From Thermodesulfovibrionia bacterium (GTDB lineage Bacteria; Nitrospirota; Thermodesulfovibrionia; UBA6902): a stretch of 64,000 bases of DNA. Below the pieces are notes generated by a model. The model saw only the letters and a list, made by a program, of their open reading frames with translations. It was not told where the DNA came from and searched no databases. The position numbers were made by a program, and so were the translations under genes. Below are positions 29,400 to 39,695 of this stretch, in pieces. The stretch spans positions 1-64,000 of the forward strand of contig CAMYND010000007.1 in the NCBI GenBank assembly GCA_947259645.1, written 5' to 3'. Every line of letters begins with the position of its first letter. Within the stretch, counting starts at the first letter, position 1.

Positions 29400-31388
29400 A
29401 TGAGGGGCCATAAGCACAAAATGTCCAGCGCAAAAGCCTATGCTTTCAGGGCGGTGATTTTGCTCATGGCTGCCGGAATTTTTGTCACCTGCGCGGCGCA
29501 GCCCGAAAGAAAGCAGAAGCGCAAAGGGTTTGTACCAAAGCCATGTATGGAATGCCATACAGAACTGAGAGACAAGTTTACCAGTGAATTTGTTCATGAT
29601 CCGGTGGTAAAAGAGGATTGCGAAGCATGTCATCTGCGTCATGGAAGGCTTGCGGTTAAAGCCTTTGTGGAGAGGGAAGAGAGAAAACTCTGTCTGAACT
29701 GCCACCTGAAAATGGCATCTGAACTTGAGGCAATGGCCTCTGTTCACACGGTTGTCAAGCAGGGTAAGTGTCTCCCCTGCCATGATGCCCACGCATCGGA
29801 TAATGCATCACTCCAGACGAATACCGGCAAAGAGCAGTGTTATTCCTGCCACGACAGGGCTCCCTTTGAAAGAAATACGATACATAAGCCTCTTGGTGAC
29901 GGGTGCCTCATATGTCACCTGCCCCATGGGTCTGGGTATGAATATAATCTCTCGATGGATGAGGTTGAGCTTTGCCGCTCCTGTCATGCTTTTGATGACG
30001 CCTCATTCAGGACTGCTCATGAAAATTATCCTGTGGAGCAGGCAAAATGCTCGGGTTGTCACTCGGCCCACAGCTCAACAAATGACAAGTTGCTCAGGGA
30101 GTCGGTCCACAAACCGCTCATTGATGACCATTGTAACTCATGTCACAAACCTGAGACGGATGAAACCCCCCTTGCAGTTACAGCGGTTGACAGCAAGCTT
30201 TGTTACAAGTGCCATAAAGAATCAGAGCAGAAGTTTCAGGCTGCCTTTCGCCATCCTGTGACTGATGAAGGCCGGTGTTTAAGCTGCCACAGTCCCCATG
30301 CATCGGACTATCCTGACATCACGCTCAAAGACAACCTGAGCCTCTGCATGGAGTGTCATACTGAGCAGCCTCAGCTGAATGTCTCAAAAATACATAAACC
30401 GATAGAGGAGAAGGGGTGTACTGTCTGTCACGACCCGCATGCTTCCGAACACAGATATAATCTGCAGAAATCGGAAAAAACCATATGCTTTTCCTGTCAT
30501 CCCGCTGTTGAAGAAACACTGAAACAGGAAGCCCATACCCATAAACCGGTCGCAGATATAGAGTGCTCAAAGTGCCATGATTCGCATGGTTCTAATTACA
30601 ACGCGCTGATGATCGTGCCGTTGAAGGACCTCTGCTACACATGCCATACTGAAGAGGCTGAACGGTTTTACAAAACATATACACATAAGCCTGTGGCAGA
30701 CAGAGCATGCGAATCCTGCCATAATTCCCATGCCTCATCATTTGATAACCTCTTGACAGAAGCATATACTGATCTCTGCATGAAATGCCATGACAGTATG
30801 TACCTGGAGGTTGAGGAGGAGGGGACTCACCCGCTCTTTAAGAGCAGAGACTGCAAAACCTGTCATGACTCCCACGCGAGTGACAACCCGGGTGCTTCAG
30901 TACTGCCCGTTAAAGACCTGTGCCTCAATTGCCATGAGCCGGTTAAAAAAGGGATAGAGGAGAGCACTGTTGGCCACCTTCCGGTTGAGGTGGGAGAGTG
31001 TACCAAGTGTCACAGCCCCCATGGGTCCCGGTTAAAGTATCAGCTTCTGAATCGTCCCAATGAGCTCTGTCTTTCATGTCACGAGCGGCTGGTTGTCACA
31101 ACGGAAAGAACGGGCCACATAAAAATGGACGAGGGAGACTGCTTAAGTTGCCACCTGTCGCACTATTCTGATCGGTCCTCTTTGCTCAATAACAGCGATC
31201 CCGCCCTTTGTACACAGTGCCATTCAACTGATACGGAGCGATTGTTAAAAGGCCACCGGGAGCAGCTGTCGAACATTAACCATTGCACGACCTGTCATGA
31301 CCCGCACGTTACAGAACAGGCCGGCTTACTGAGAGAAATAAAGCATGAACCATTTGCTAAAGGGGACTGTGAGGCCTGCCATGAATAA
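29400..31388 (+). CDS. 26-heme c-type cytochrome, probable lipoprotein
   Basis: 26 CXXCH counted; repeating two-heme unit of about 48 aa (HKPV...C..CH..HAS...LC..CH); lipobox-like FVTC. Confidence 0.92.
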   Translation: MRGHKHKMSSAKAYAFRAVILLMAAGIFVTCAAQPERKQKRKGFVPKPCMECHTELRDKFTSEFVHDPVVKEDCEACHLRHGRLAVKAFVEREERKLCLNCHLKMASELEAMASVHTVVKQGKCLPCHDAHASDNASLQTNTGKEQCYSCHDRAPFERNTIHKPLGDGCLICHLPHGSGYEYNLSMDEVELCRSCHAFDDASFRTAHENYPVEQAKCSGCHSAHSSTNDKLLRESVHKPLIDDHCNSCHKPETDETPLAVTAVDSKLCYKCHKESEQKFQAAFRHPVTDEGRCLSCHSPHASDYPDITLKDNLSLCMECHTEQPQLNVSKIHKPIEEKGCTVCHDPHASEHRYNLQKSEKTICFSCHPAVEETLKQEAHTHKPVADIECSKCHDSHGSNYNALMIVPLKDLCYTCHTEEAERFYKTYTHKPVADRACESCHNSHASSFDNLLTEAYTDLCMKCHDSMYLEVEEEGTHPLFKSRDCKTCHDSHASDNPGASVLPVKDLCLNCHEPVKKGIEESTVGHLPVEVGECTKCHSPHGSRLKYQLLNRPNELCLSCHERLVVTTERTGHIKMDEGDCLSCHLSHYSDRSSLLNNSDPALCTQCHSTDTERLLKGHREQLSNINHCTTCHDPHVTEQAGLLREIKHEPFAKGDCEACHE

Positions 31389-32712
31389 CAGGAAAGCGAC
31401 TATTAAAAAGTGTACGAAGAACCTGTTCAGCCTTTTTAAATCTTTTATTCCTGGACTATGCGGTGTTTTGTTACTACTTGTTTTTCTGGCGGGTTTGACA
31501 ATTATATGGCATGAAGAAGCCTCTGCAGGAGCAAAATTAAAATCCAAAATGCCTGATGTCTGTTATAGCTGTCATAAAGAACTGAAAGAAGGTCTGAAAG
31601 ACAATTACGTTCATTTTTTATTTAAACAGGGGAAGTGTATTACCTGCCACAATTCTCATGTAAGCAGTGTCAAAGGACTCATGATTAATGAGGTTGACGC
31701 CCTCTGTCTCGGCTGTCATGAGAAGTTGAAGCGTCTCATTGACAGCGGCACCGTGCATAGCGCGCTGAGGGATAATGACTGCACTGAATGCCACTTTGCC
31801 CATAGCGGAGAAAATAAAGATCTTCTGGTTGTTAAAGAGAAAGACCTTTGCATGAAATGTCATGAAGGACTCTTGGAAAAGATGAGCCAGCCAGTCACCT
31901 GTGCCCCCTTTTCAGAAGGGAAATGTTCGGCCTGCCACAACTCTCATGCATCAGAAGAAATGAACCTCCTGAGCGAAGAGCCCGTAAAACTCTGTAATGA
32001 ATGTCACGCGCCAAAGTGTCGGGCCGGCACTGTTTCGATCGCTTCTGTTGTCGCTGATAAAGATTGTACGACCTGCCACTCAGGGCATAGTTCACTGGAA
32101 AAAGGACTGCTTGGTCCCTACGGTCACAAGGCTTTTCTTGAGAAAAAATGTGAGGAATGCCATGGCCCGATAACAGCGAAAACTATTACAAAGACCAAAC
32201 TGCCGGGCGCTGCCCTTTGTGTTAGCTGCCACGACAAAAAAGAGGCTAAGTATCAATATTTCGAAGATGATATCCATCTGAAGACCGCTCAAAATCCCTG
32301 TATCATCTGCCATGATTATCATGCTTCAGACAATAAAAATATGACGATGAGTGAGTTGAGACTCTGCATATCATGTCACGAAAATACTGAGAAAAGGACT
32401 GAGGCCATGGAAAAAGTCCTCAAGTCTGATGTCTGTGAGCCGATTAAAGAAAGAAAGTGCTTTGAATGTCATATTCCGGCGCACTCTGACCGTCCCCTGA
32501 ACTACAGGTCAGATGAAATATCCCTCTGTTCGAGATGTCACGCGTCAGAGCATAAAACAAGCCACCCGCAGGGTGAAAATGTCCTGGATCCGCGCACCGG
32601 TGAAATGGTGACCTGCAACAGCTGTCATAGCATGCATTCATCGAAGGACGAATTTATGCTTACGCATGACAGAAAGAGGGCGCTCTGCATTCAATGCCAC
32701 ATAATGAAGTAA
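31381..32712 (+). CDS. 16-heme membrane-anchored c-type cytochrome
   Basis: 16 CXXCH counted; N-terminal TM; ATG 31381 overlaps stop of previous gene (ATGAATAA). Confidence 0.9.
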   Translation: MNNRKATIKKCTKNLFSLFKSFIPGLCGVLLLLVFLAGLTIIWHEEASAGAKLKSKMPDVCYSCHKELKEGLKDNYVHFLFKQGKCITCHNSHVSSVKGLMINEVDALCLGCHEKLKRLIDSGTVHSALRDNDCTECHFAHSGENKDLLVVKEKDLCMKCHEGLLEKMSQPVTCAPFSEGKCSACHNSHASEEMNLLSEEPVKLCNECHAPKCRAGTVSIASVVADKDCTTCHSGHSSLEKGLLGPYGHKAFLEKKCEECHGPITAKTITKTKLPGAALCVSCHDKKEAKYQYFEDDIHLKTAQNPCIICHDYHASDNKNMTMSELRLCISCHENTEKRTEAMEKVLKSDVCEPIKERKCFECHIPAHSDRPLNYRSDEISLCSRCHASEHKTSHPQGENVLDPRTGEMVTCNSCHSMHSSKDEFMLTHDRKRALCIQCHIMK

Positions 32713-32766
32713 GGTGAACCCTATTCTCTGAGCGTCAATTAACTGACGTATCAGGGGCTGAAAATC

Positions 32767-32782
32767 GGGCACCAATATTGCT
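32767..32782 (+). promoter_or_regulatory. Possible second sigma54 promoter
   Basis: GGGCACC-AATA-TTGCT: correct GG/GC spacing, two mismatches in the -24 element. Confidence 0.35.
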
Positions 32783-32797
32783 AATATATAACATGCT

Positions 32798-33832
32798 ATG
32801 GTAAATGGTAGATATCTAAATTTCTCACTGTACCGGATAATTTTCATTGTATTTTTATGGGGTTTTGTTCTGCCCGGACAGGGCCAGGCAGTTGTCAGCA
32901 GCGGTACCTGCAGCGACTGTCATACGATTCACAACAGCCAGGGAGGGGCCGCTGTTGCATTCAAAATGAACGCGTCGTACACAGGATATGATACTGATGC
33001 AACGCCGAATGAAATGCTCCTGGTGAGTGATTGTATCGGCTGTCATTCGTCAACAGGCAGCGCAACGATCGTGGATAACGTCCCCATTGTGTTTAGTACC
33101 GGAGCCTTCAGCAACCCCCTTGCCGGAGGCAATTTTTCCTATGTCAGAACTGATGATACCTATGGGCATAATGTAACAGGCATCAAGGCCCAGGACGGCA
33201 CCCTGGGTTTGACACCGCCGGGCGGATCTGCCATGACTTCTCAGTTGACCTGCGCAGGAGAATTCGGCTGCCACGGAGACCGGACCTCCGGGAAAACCAA
33301 CTTTTCCGGAATGAATAAATCTCACCATATTGACGATTCAGGCGGGACAACCGGGGCATCGACAGGCCTGAGTTACCGCTTTCTCGATGGGGTCCTCGGC
33401 AAAGAGGACGCTGACTGGGAACAGGACAACGTAAACACGAGCCACAATGAATACAAGGGTTCAACCGGCAGTTCAACAGAAACTGTCAGCTACCTGTGCG
33501 CCCAGTGCCACAATGATTTTCATACATGGGAGGGCGGCCCTCTGGAGGTTGGTACAGCGTCACCGTGGCTCAGACATCCCACAGATGTTGCGCTTAAAAA
33601 CACGGGTGAGTATGCCAATTATACGACGTACAGCATGACAGCCCCTGTTGCAAGGCCTAATCCTGATGCGGTCCCGAGCACTTCTCAGGTAACGCCGGGA
33701 ACAGACATCGTCATGTGTCTGTCATGTCACCGTTCTCATGGTTCGCCATATTACAAAGCCATGAGGTGGGACATTAAGACCCTTGGGACGGCAGTGTCGG
33801 GGTGCGGTGTATGCCATACGTCAAAAAATTGA
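32798..33832 (+). CDS. Secreted OmcS-like multiheme c-type cytochrome (5 CX2CH plus one CX5CH)
   Basis: Paralog of 17873-18859: CSDCHTIHNSQGG, LTCAGEFGCHG, CLSCHRSHG, terminal CGVCHTSKN; exact start uncertain. Confidence 0.85.
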   Translation: MVNGRYLNFSLYRIIFIVFLWGFVLPGQGQAVVSSGTCSDCHTIHNSQGGAAVAFKMNASYTGYDTDATPNEMLLVSDCIGCHSSTGSATIVDNVPIVFSTGAFSNPLAGGNFSYVRTDDTYGHNVTGIKAQDGTLGLTPPGGSAMTSQLTCAGEFGCHGDRTSGKTNFSGMNKSHHIDDSGGTTGASTGLSYRFLDGVLGKEDADWEQDNVNTSHNEYKGSTGSSTETVSYLCAQCHNDFHTWEGGPLEVGTASPWLRHPTDVALKNTGEYANYTTYSMTAPVARPNPDAVPSTSQVTPGTDIVMCLSCHRSHGSPYYKAMRWDIKTLGTAVSGCGVCHTSKN

Positions 33833-33873
33833 TGGTTATAAAGAACAAGGCAGATAATGTGGAGGATAACTAA

Positions 33874-35154
33874 TTGAGAAATAAGGGTGCAATTCTGGCG
33901 GTGCTTCTCATTGGAGTACTGTTAATGATCATCAGCTCAGCCAGGGCCGGTGTGTATTTAAACTCTGCCCATGGGAATTCTTCGTATGGTGTTCAGCGAA
34001 GCGCGGCAGGTCCTGCCGGTTACCCCCAAGGGCATTGCGCTCACTGCCATGAGCAGCATGCCAGTATGGGTGGTTCAGAGCCGTCGCCAACAGGCGGGCC
34101 TTCCGACTACTCACTCTTTTCAACAAACTATGTCAGCCAGTCATCGGGCGTTTGCTACAATTGTCATATAGATGCGGGGTCTTATCAGACCGGCGGCAGC
34201 ATTTTCAACCGGAGTTACAGTTACCGCGCAGGAGGCTGGACTGCGGACACGGTCAATGATGTACAGGAATCATTCTCATACACATCACCTGATTCACGCC
34301 ATGGTCTTGACGATATATTGACGTTTATTACGGGAAGATGGGGGTTTACTGCAGACTCAAACCCCTGCGTTGCCTGCCATAACCCTCACGCTGTCCAGGG
34401 TGATCCGGCCAACTCCCCAAGTACTGCGAAAACATCCGGCACGAGGGGCTACGCTGTTTCACGGCCGAGTCAGCACAGCTCTGACAGCAGCGTCTGGGGA
34501 GTGTGGGGCGATGGAGCAGGAGAAAAAATGAGTGACTATGCTGGTACCTACCAGGCGCCGTACCGCTTTAGTTCTACAACACTCTATGAGCCTGATGGCT
34601 CAACCACTACCGACGGCTCAAATCTGGCTGATTTTGCGACATTCTGCACTGACTGCCATAATAACTCAAACATAATAAACAGCACCGCCCTCGGGAGAAA
34701 TCTCTACACCTTTAACTGGAGCAATGAGAAGCATGGAGGAGGAGCAGCGAGTGATGCCTGTGCCGACATTATTTTGCCCTATCAGTCCGGGACGTGTGGG
34801 ACATATGCCCTTGCCTGCACAGACTGTCATGAGCCCCACGGCTCTCCCAATGTCTACCTCATAAGAAAAGTTGTGAACAGCGCTGTTGTTACTATTGACA
34901 CCTTGACAAGCACAGCCGTAGGTCCTGACGGCAAGGACAACAAGGAATGGGTGTACCTCTGTCAAAAGTGCCACGATGGCCTTATTTCGCCTGATGGAAA
35001 ACATCCTCATCCTGATTTTGTACCGCCTGATGTGAGTGGATGCTCAGCATGCGCATGCCATGACTGTGCTGCGGATTACCGGCCCTGCGGTGAGTGCCAT
35101 TTTCACGGGAACAACTTGATTGACGGGGTTTCCTATGGAGAGCAACTATTTTAG
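33874..35154 (+). CDS. Secreted multiheme c-type cytochrome (7 CX2CH plus Cys-rich C-terminus)
   Basis: Signal peptide; CAHCH, CYNCH, CVACH, CTDCH, CTDCH, CQKCH, CGECH; CSACACHDC; TTG start. Confidence 0.85.
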   Translation: MRNKGAILAVLLIGVLLMIISSARAGVYLNSAHGNSSYGVQRSAAGPAGYPQGHCAHCHEQHASMGGSEPSPTGGPSDYSLFSTNYVSQSSGVCYNCHIDAGSYQTGGSIFNRSYSYRAGGWTADTVNDVQESFSYTSPDSRHGLDDILTFITGRWGFTADSNPCVACHNPHAVQGDPANSPSTAKTSGTRGYAVSRPSQHSSDSSVWGVWGDGAGEKMSDYAGTYQAPYRFSSTTLYEPDGSTTTDGSNLADFATFCTDCHNNSNIINSTALGRNLYTFNWSNEKHGGGAASDACADIILPYQSGTCGTYALACTDCHEPHGSPNVYLIRKVVNSAVVTIDTLTSTAVGPDGKDNKEWVYLCQKCHDGLISPDGKHPHPDFVPPDVSGCSACACHDCAADYRPCGECHFHGNNLIDGVSYGEQLF

Positions 35155-35169
35155 TCGGAGGTATGATGA

Positions 35170-35424
35170 ATGAACAATAAATTTATGAAATTTGCGGTAG
35201 TTATCCTTGTACTTGCTTTTATTTATATGCCGGCAGCCGGCGCTGAGACGCTTCAGCAGAAACGCATGCAAAAGCATGTTGACAAGGTGAAGATAACCCA
35301 TCCAAAGGAATATCAGGATATGGTGGATAAGGCCAATGGCATTATAAGTGGTTGCCTGAGCTGTCATAAAGATATGAACAGAAAGAAAGACAGCTCGTCA
35401 TTCAGGCCTAAATATCCGAAGTAG
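35170..35424 (+). CDS. Small secreted monoheme c-type cytochrome
   Basis: 84 aa; signal peptide ending AGA; single CLSCH. Confidence 0.7.
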   Translation: MNNKFMKFAVVILVLAFIYMPAAGAETLQQKRMQKHVDKVKITHPKEYQDMVDKANGIISGCLSCHKDMNRKKDSSSFRPKYPK

Positions 35425-35435
35425 CCCCCGGGATG

Positions 35436-36344
35436 TTATTCAAAGCCTGAGAATTTTTCTTTATGGCAGGCAACGCATATCTGCAGTTTGGTTTCGGACA
35501 TCCTGAGCCGGTACTTTTCACTCGCGCCTTTGGAGCTGTCCTTTTCTTTCGGAATTACTCCTCGTTCGTGGGGGTTGTGGCAGGTAGGACAGGTAATCTT
35601 CCCGTCATAGTTCAGCGGCAGGATAATACCGTATTTATCTTTCGCATCTTCCATGTTTGCAATAATCCTGTCACTGGGTTTTACCAGATGATTGGCGTTT
35701 ATCGGATGAAACTGGCTCTGTTTATAGTGGCAGCGAAAGCAGAGCACCTCAAGGTTTCCGATAAGCTTAACCTCTTTGAATGTTGATTTTTTTTCATCCG
35801 GCTTTTCTTCATGGCAGTACAGGCACTTGACCTCGACTATTTCGCCTGACTCGGTTAACTGGTTGTGCGGGTCAAGCATTGTATACTGTTTTTCATCATG
35901 GCACTTAAAGCAGAGATCAGTCCGGCTGACGTAGGGGGCACCTCTGAGAAATCTCCTGTTCAGCTTTTCATACCGGGGGTTAACCTGACACTGCATATAC
36001 ATGTCATGGCAGGTGACGCAGGATATCTTGTTGTCAACAAGGGGGAAATCATCAGGAATGAGAGGTCTTTTCTCTTCAGACGGAACAATATCAACGGGGT
36101 GTATATAGGACCCCGGTGTATAGCCATGACACCTGCAGAGATAGGCATAGTCCCCGTTATTTTTCAGTAACGGGTTTTCTCCCTTTTGTGGTGTTTTTTC
36201 GTGGCATTCAGTACAGTATTTCCCGGTAAAGTGAACATTGGTAGTTTCCGGCAAGGTGTTTTCAGCCGTAGATTTGTCCTGAGCGTATATCAGAACAGCC
36301 GGTGAGAGAATGAGAAGTAATATAACGATAACTAGCTTTTTCAT
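35436..36344 (-). CDS. Secreted multiheme c-type cytochrome (7 CX2CH plus CRCH)
   Basis: Signal peptide; CTECH, CVTCH, CFKCH, CLYCH, CFRCH, CPTCH, CVACH. Confidence 0.88.
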   Translation of the reverse strand: MKKLVIVILLLILSPAVLIYAQDKSTAENTLPETTNVHFTGKYCTECHEKTPQKGENPLLKNNGDYAYLCRCHGYTPGSYIHPVDIVPSEEKRPLIPDDFPLVDNKISCVTCHDMYMQCQVNPRYEKLNRRFLRGAPYVSRTDLCFKCHDEKQYTMLDPHNQLTESGEIVEVKCLYCHEEKPDEKKSTFKEVKLIGNLEVLCFRCHYKQSQFHPINANHLVKPSDRIIANMEDAKDKYGIILPLNYDGKITCPTCHNPHERGVIPKEKDSSKGASEKYRLRMSETKLQICVACHKEKFSGFE

Positions 36345-36596
36345 GCCCTCATAATTATTACATGTGATGTGAGATTTTTACAAGAATTTTGTATAAAATG
36401 GGTTAATAGTGATATGACACCAGCTATTACGCTGTTCTGGGTGAAATTCCTCACGGTATACGCTATATCCCTCGAAGAGAGCCCTCTGATCATGCATCAG
36501 GCGTCAAAAATATGACTGTTTCCCAAAACTTAGATATATATAAAAATGAGGGGGTTATCAGGACAGCCTTTCTTGCTGGGAAGTATGTATGAAGAC

Positions 36597-37271
36597 TTAG
36601 GTGATGAGATCTTTATTGACAGTAATGTCCAACATTCTTTTCATACTGTCGATATAGGCTTTTACTGCCTGGTTGCTTTTACTTGTCCGGAAGACACGCG
36701 ACAGCTGCTCTTTGTTGCCTCCCTCAATTGACTCTATGATCTTCATCTCTTCCGCGGTAAGCTCTGTTGCTTCCCCGATTAACCTGCTCATTTTCCCGAT
36801 TACCATGTCATTCATCAGGCTTTCTTCATAAATGGAAGGAGAGAGGCGGTTCAGTTTCAGGGCCCGCTCGTATATCCCCTTGTCAAAAACCCCGTTTCTC
36901 TGGAAATATTCAGTATTCATGATGGCATTCTGGAGCTCAGTCTCTGAAACGGTAATCCCGGCCTTTTCAGCTGTAACGCGAAGTACTTTTCTGTCAATCA
37001 ACCTGGTAAGTATCCTGTCCGAAAGGTTGAGCTTATCAATATCTTCCGGTGAAGTGTTCTGATCCGTGAGCCTCTTCTTCTCATTGTCATAGGCCCTCCA
37101 GTACTGCTCAAGTGTTATCCCTTCATCTTCAACCTGGGCCACAAACTGAACAGCTGTGCCGGAATCATTAGGCCCGATGCCCCAGAAAACAAAAGCGACG
37201 GTAATCATGAGCGTGATCGCAGAGAGGGTAAAGACCGAGAAAAACTTATGGGTGCGCATTATCTTCAGCAT
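36597..37271 (-). CDS. SurA/PpiD N-terminal-like membrane-anchored protein without a parvulin domain
   Basis: N-terminal TM; EGITLEQYWRAYDNEKKR... LTRLIDRKVLRVTAEKAGITVSETEL. Confidence 0.7.
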   Translation of the reverse strand: MLKIMRTHKFFSVFTLSAITLMITVAFVFWGIGPNDSGTAVQFVAQVEDEGITLEQYWRAYDNEKKRLTDQNTSPEDIDKLNLSDRILTRLIDRKVLRVTAEKAGITVSETELQNAIMNTEYFQRNGVFDKGIYERALKLNRLSPSIYEESLMNDMVIGKMSRLIGEATELTAEEMKIIESIEGGNKEQLSRVFRTSKSNQAVKAYIDSMKRMLDITVNKDLIT

Positions 37272-37356
37272 TTAAATAATATAGCTTAAGAAAGGTTTAA
37301 AGAGCAAGGGATGGCAGGAAGTAAGAGCTTTCATTGACTGCCTTGTTGTATCCTTC

Positions 37357-38340
37357 TTATGGGCTGTTCCCGTACACCTCATCGAGGATCTCTTTTGCGC
37401 CGCCTGCAAGGAGTTTTTCAGCAAGTGCTGTACCCAGTGCCTCAGCTTCTTCAGGCTTCCCTTCAACGTTATCCTTGATCAGGGTTTTGCCGTCGATGCT
37501 ACCTACAAGGCCTTTGATAACAAGCGTGCCGTTTTTTAATTGCGCATATGCCCCGATCGGTACCTGGCAGCCGCCTTCGAGTTTCTTGAGGGCGGCTCGT
37601 TCAGCCCTGACGCATATGGAGGTTTCTTCATGGTTCAGTTTTTTGAGCAGATCATTAATAAACGGATCAGCGATCCTGCACTCGATCCCCACGGCGCCCT
37701 GTCCGATAGCAGGGAGGCTGATCTCAGGCGAAAGCCTTTCTGTTATCCTGTCTTCATGACCGAGCCTCTTGACTCCTGCCGTTGCAAGAATAATCGCATC
37801 AAACTGTCTTTCATCAAGTTTCCTTAGGCGCGTATCAACATTGCCACGGAGCTGAACAATCTTGAGATCAGGCCGCTTGTTCAGCAGCTGGCAGGTCCTC
37901 CGGAGACTGCTCGTCCCCACTGTTGCGCCCTGCGGCAGATCCATAAAGCTTCTTATCTGTTTGTCTTTGCTGACCGCTGAAGGCTGACCGCTGACAGCTG
38001 GTGTAATGAATGCATCCCTCGGGTCTTCTCTTTTCGTTATCGTGGGAAGGTGAAGCCCTTCGGGCAGTTCCGTTGGAACATCTTTCATGCTGTGAACAGC
38101 GAGGTCTGCTTCACCCCTCAACATGGCCTCTTCGATCTCCTTCACAAAAAGGCCTTTCCCGCCAACCTGGGCAAGCGGAACATCAAGGATCTTGTCGCCC
38201 GTGGTTTTTATCTTATTGAGCTCTATCCTGAAATCAGGGTCAATCTGTTCAAACTGGCTTTTAATCCATTCCGCCTGCCAGAGGGCAAGCTTGCTCTGCC
38301 GCGTTGCAATTACTATCTTACGTTTTGTCATTTTCATCAC
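37357..38340 (-). CDS. hemC: Porphobilinogen deaminase
   Basis: [61 protein letters not shown]. Confidence 0.97.
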   Translation of the reverse strand: MMKMTKRKIVIATRQSKLALWQAEWIKSQFEQIDPDFRIELNKIKTTGDKILDVPLAQVGGKGLFVKEIEEAMLRGEADLAVHSMKDVPTELPEGLHLPTITKREDPRDAFITPAVSGQPSAVSKDKQIRSFMDLPQGATVGTSSLRRTCQLLNKRPDLKIVQLRGNVDTRLRKLDERQFDAIILATAGVKRLGHEDRITERLSPEISLPAIGQGAVGIECRIADPFINDLLKKLNHEETSICVRAERAALKKLEGGCQVPIGAYAQLKNGTLVIKGLVGSIDGKTLIKDNVEGKPEEAEALGTALAEKLLAGGAKEILDEVYGNSP

Positions 38341-39601
38341 TTTCTATATTTAATTTAAATAATCTCTGGACAACATCCAGCATCTGCTCCCTGTCCTCGT
38401 CATCTGATTTCAATGCCGCGGTAGGAGGGTGAATAATTTTATTTACAATTGAAGTTGTGAGCTGTTCTATTGAGCGGATGGTCTTTTCCTCTACAGGGCC
38501 GAGGCCTTTTAATGTTTTCTCCAGCTCTGCCTTTCTGATGCCCTCTGCCTTGTTCCTTAACGCCACGATCACCGGGGTGGCGGATAATGATTCGTGCCAT
38601 TTGAGAAAAGAACCTATTTCTTCATTGACTATTTTTTCGGCTTTTTCCGCTTCCTTTGCCCTCTCTCCAATGTTGGTGTCAACAATTCCTTTTAAATCAT
38701 CTACTGTATAGAGATAAACATTATCAAGATTATTTATTTCAGGATCAATATTTCTGGGTACGGATATATCGATGATAAATATCGGCTTTTGCTTTCTGTC
38801 TTTCATAACCTTTCGAGCCTGGTCCTTCATCAAAATGTAGTCGGGAGCCCCGGTTGAGCATATTACAATATCGTTGTAGTGAAGCTCATGCACAAAGTTA
38901 TGGAACAATACCACGTTTCCGTTGAACTCCCTGGCAAGCTCTTCTGCCCTGCACTGGGTGCGGTTTGTCACGTACACCTCTTTCACGCCATTATTCATCA
39001 GGTGCCGGGCCGCGAGTTCCGCCATTTCGCCTGCGCCGATAAGCATAACCGCTTTTGTTGACAGGTTGTCGAAGATTTTCTTTGCAAGCTCTACAGCGGC
39101 AAAGCTGATACTGACAGCGCTTTCAGCTATTTTTGTTTCTGTTCGAATGCGTTTTGCAACAGACACGGACTTTCTCATTAACTTGTTCAGGAAAACGCCG
39201 GTACTTTTATTCTTAAGGGCAGAATCATAGGCGTCTTTTAACTGGCCAAGGATCTGGGGCTCTCCAACTACCATGGAATCAAGGCTTGCGGCAACTCTGT
39301 ACATATGTTTCACCGCATCAGAACCTCTGTGGATGTACAGGGACTTGTCAAGAAGATTTCTGGGAACATCGTGAAACCGGGAGATAAAGTCCTTAATGCT
39401 TTCTATTCCCGCATCCATATTGCTCACGCCTGCATATATTTCAACGCGGTTGCAGGTTGAAAGCACGATGTTTTCCTTTACCTCTCCCGATTTCATCAGA
39501 GTGTTGATGGCCTCTTCAAGCTTGGGCCCGTCAAAAGCGACCTTTTCTCTGACCTCTATCGGCGCGGTTTTATGATTAAGTCCTACGACTAAAATGTTCA
39601 T
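38318..39601 (-). CDS. hemA: Glutamyl-tRNA reductase
   Basis: [48 protein letters not shown]; overlaps hemC. Confidence 0.97.
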   Translation of the reverse strand: MNILVVGLNHKTAPIEVREKVAFDGPKLEEAINTLMKSGEVKENIVLSTCNRVEIYAGVSNMDAGIESIKDFISRFHDVPRNLLDKSLYIHRGSDAVKHMYRVAASLDSMVVGEPQILGQLKDAYDSALKNKSTGVFLNKLMRKSVSVAKRIRTETKIAESAVSISFAAVELAKKIFDNLSTKAVMLIGAGEMAELAARHLMNNGVKEVYVTNRTQCRAEELAREFNGNVVLFHNFVHELHYNDIVICSTGAPDYILMKDQARKVMKDRKQKPIFIIDISVPRNIDPEINNLDNVYLYTVDDLKGIVDTNIGERAKEAEKAEKIVNEEIGSFLKWHESLSATPVIVALRNKAEGIRKAELEKTLKGLGPVEEKTIRSIEQLTTSIVNKIIHPPTAALKSDDEDREQMLDVVQRLFKLNIESDENDKT

Positions 39602-39695
39602 ACGAGAGAATCAAGGCTTACGGATTCGAGGCGGGGGCCTTTGAATGTTGTGCTATCCGGTGCTCCCGATATTCCCTGGCTCCATTGACCTTTTT

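Noticed and set aside
29725-30261. 178-aa alternative-frame ORF
   Set aside because: Overlaps the 26-heme gene in another frame; open only because of repetitive codons.
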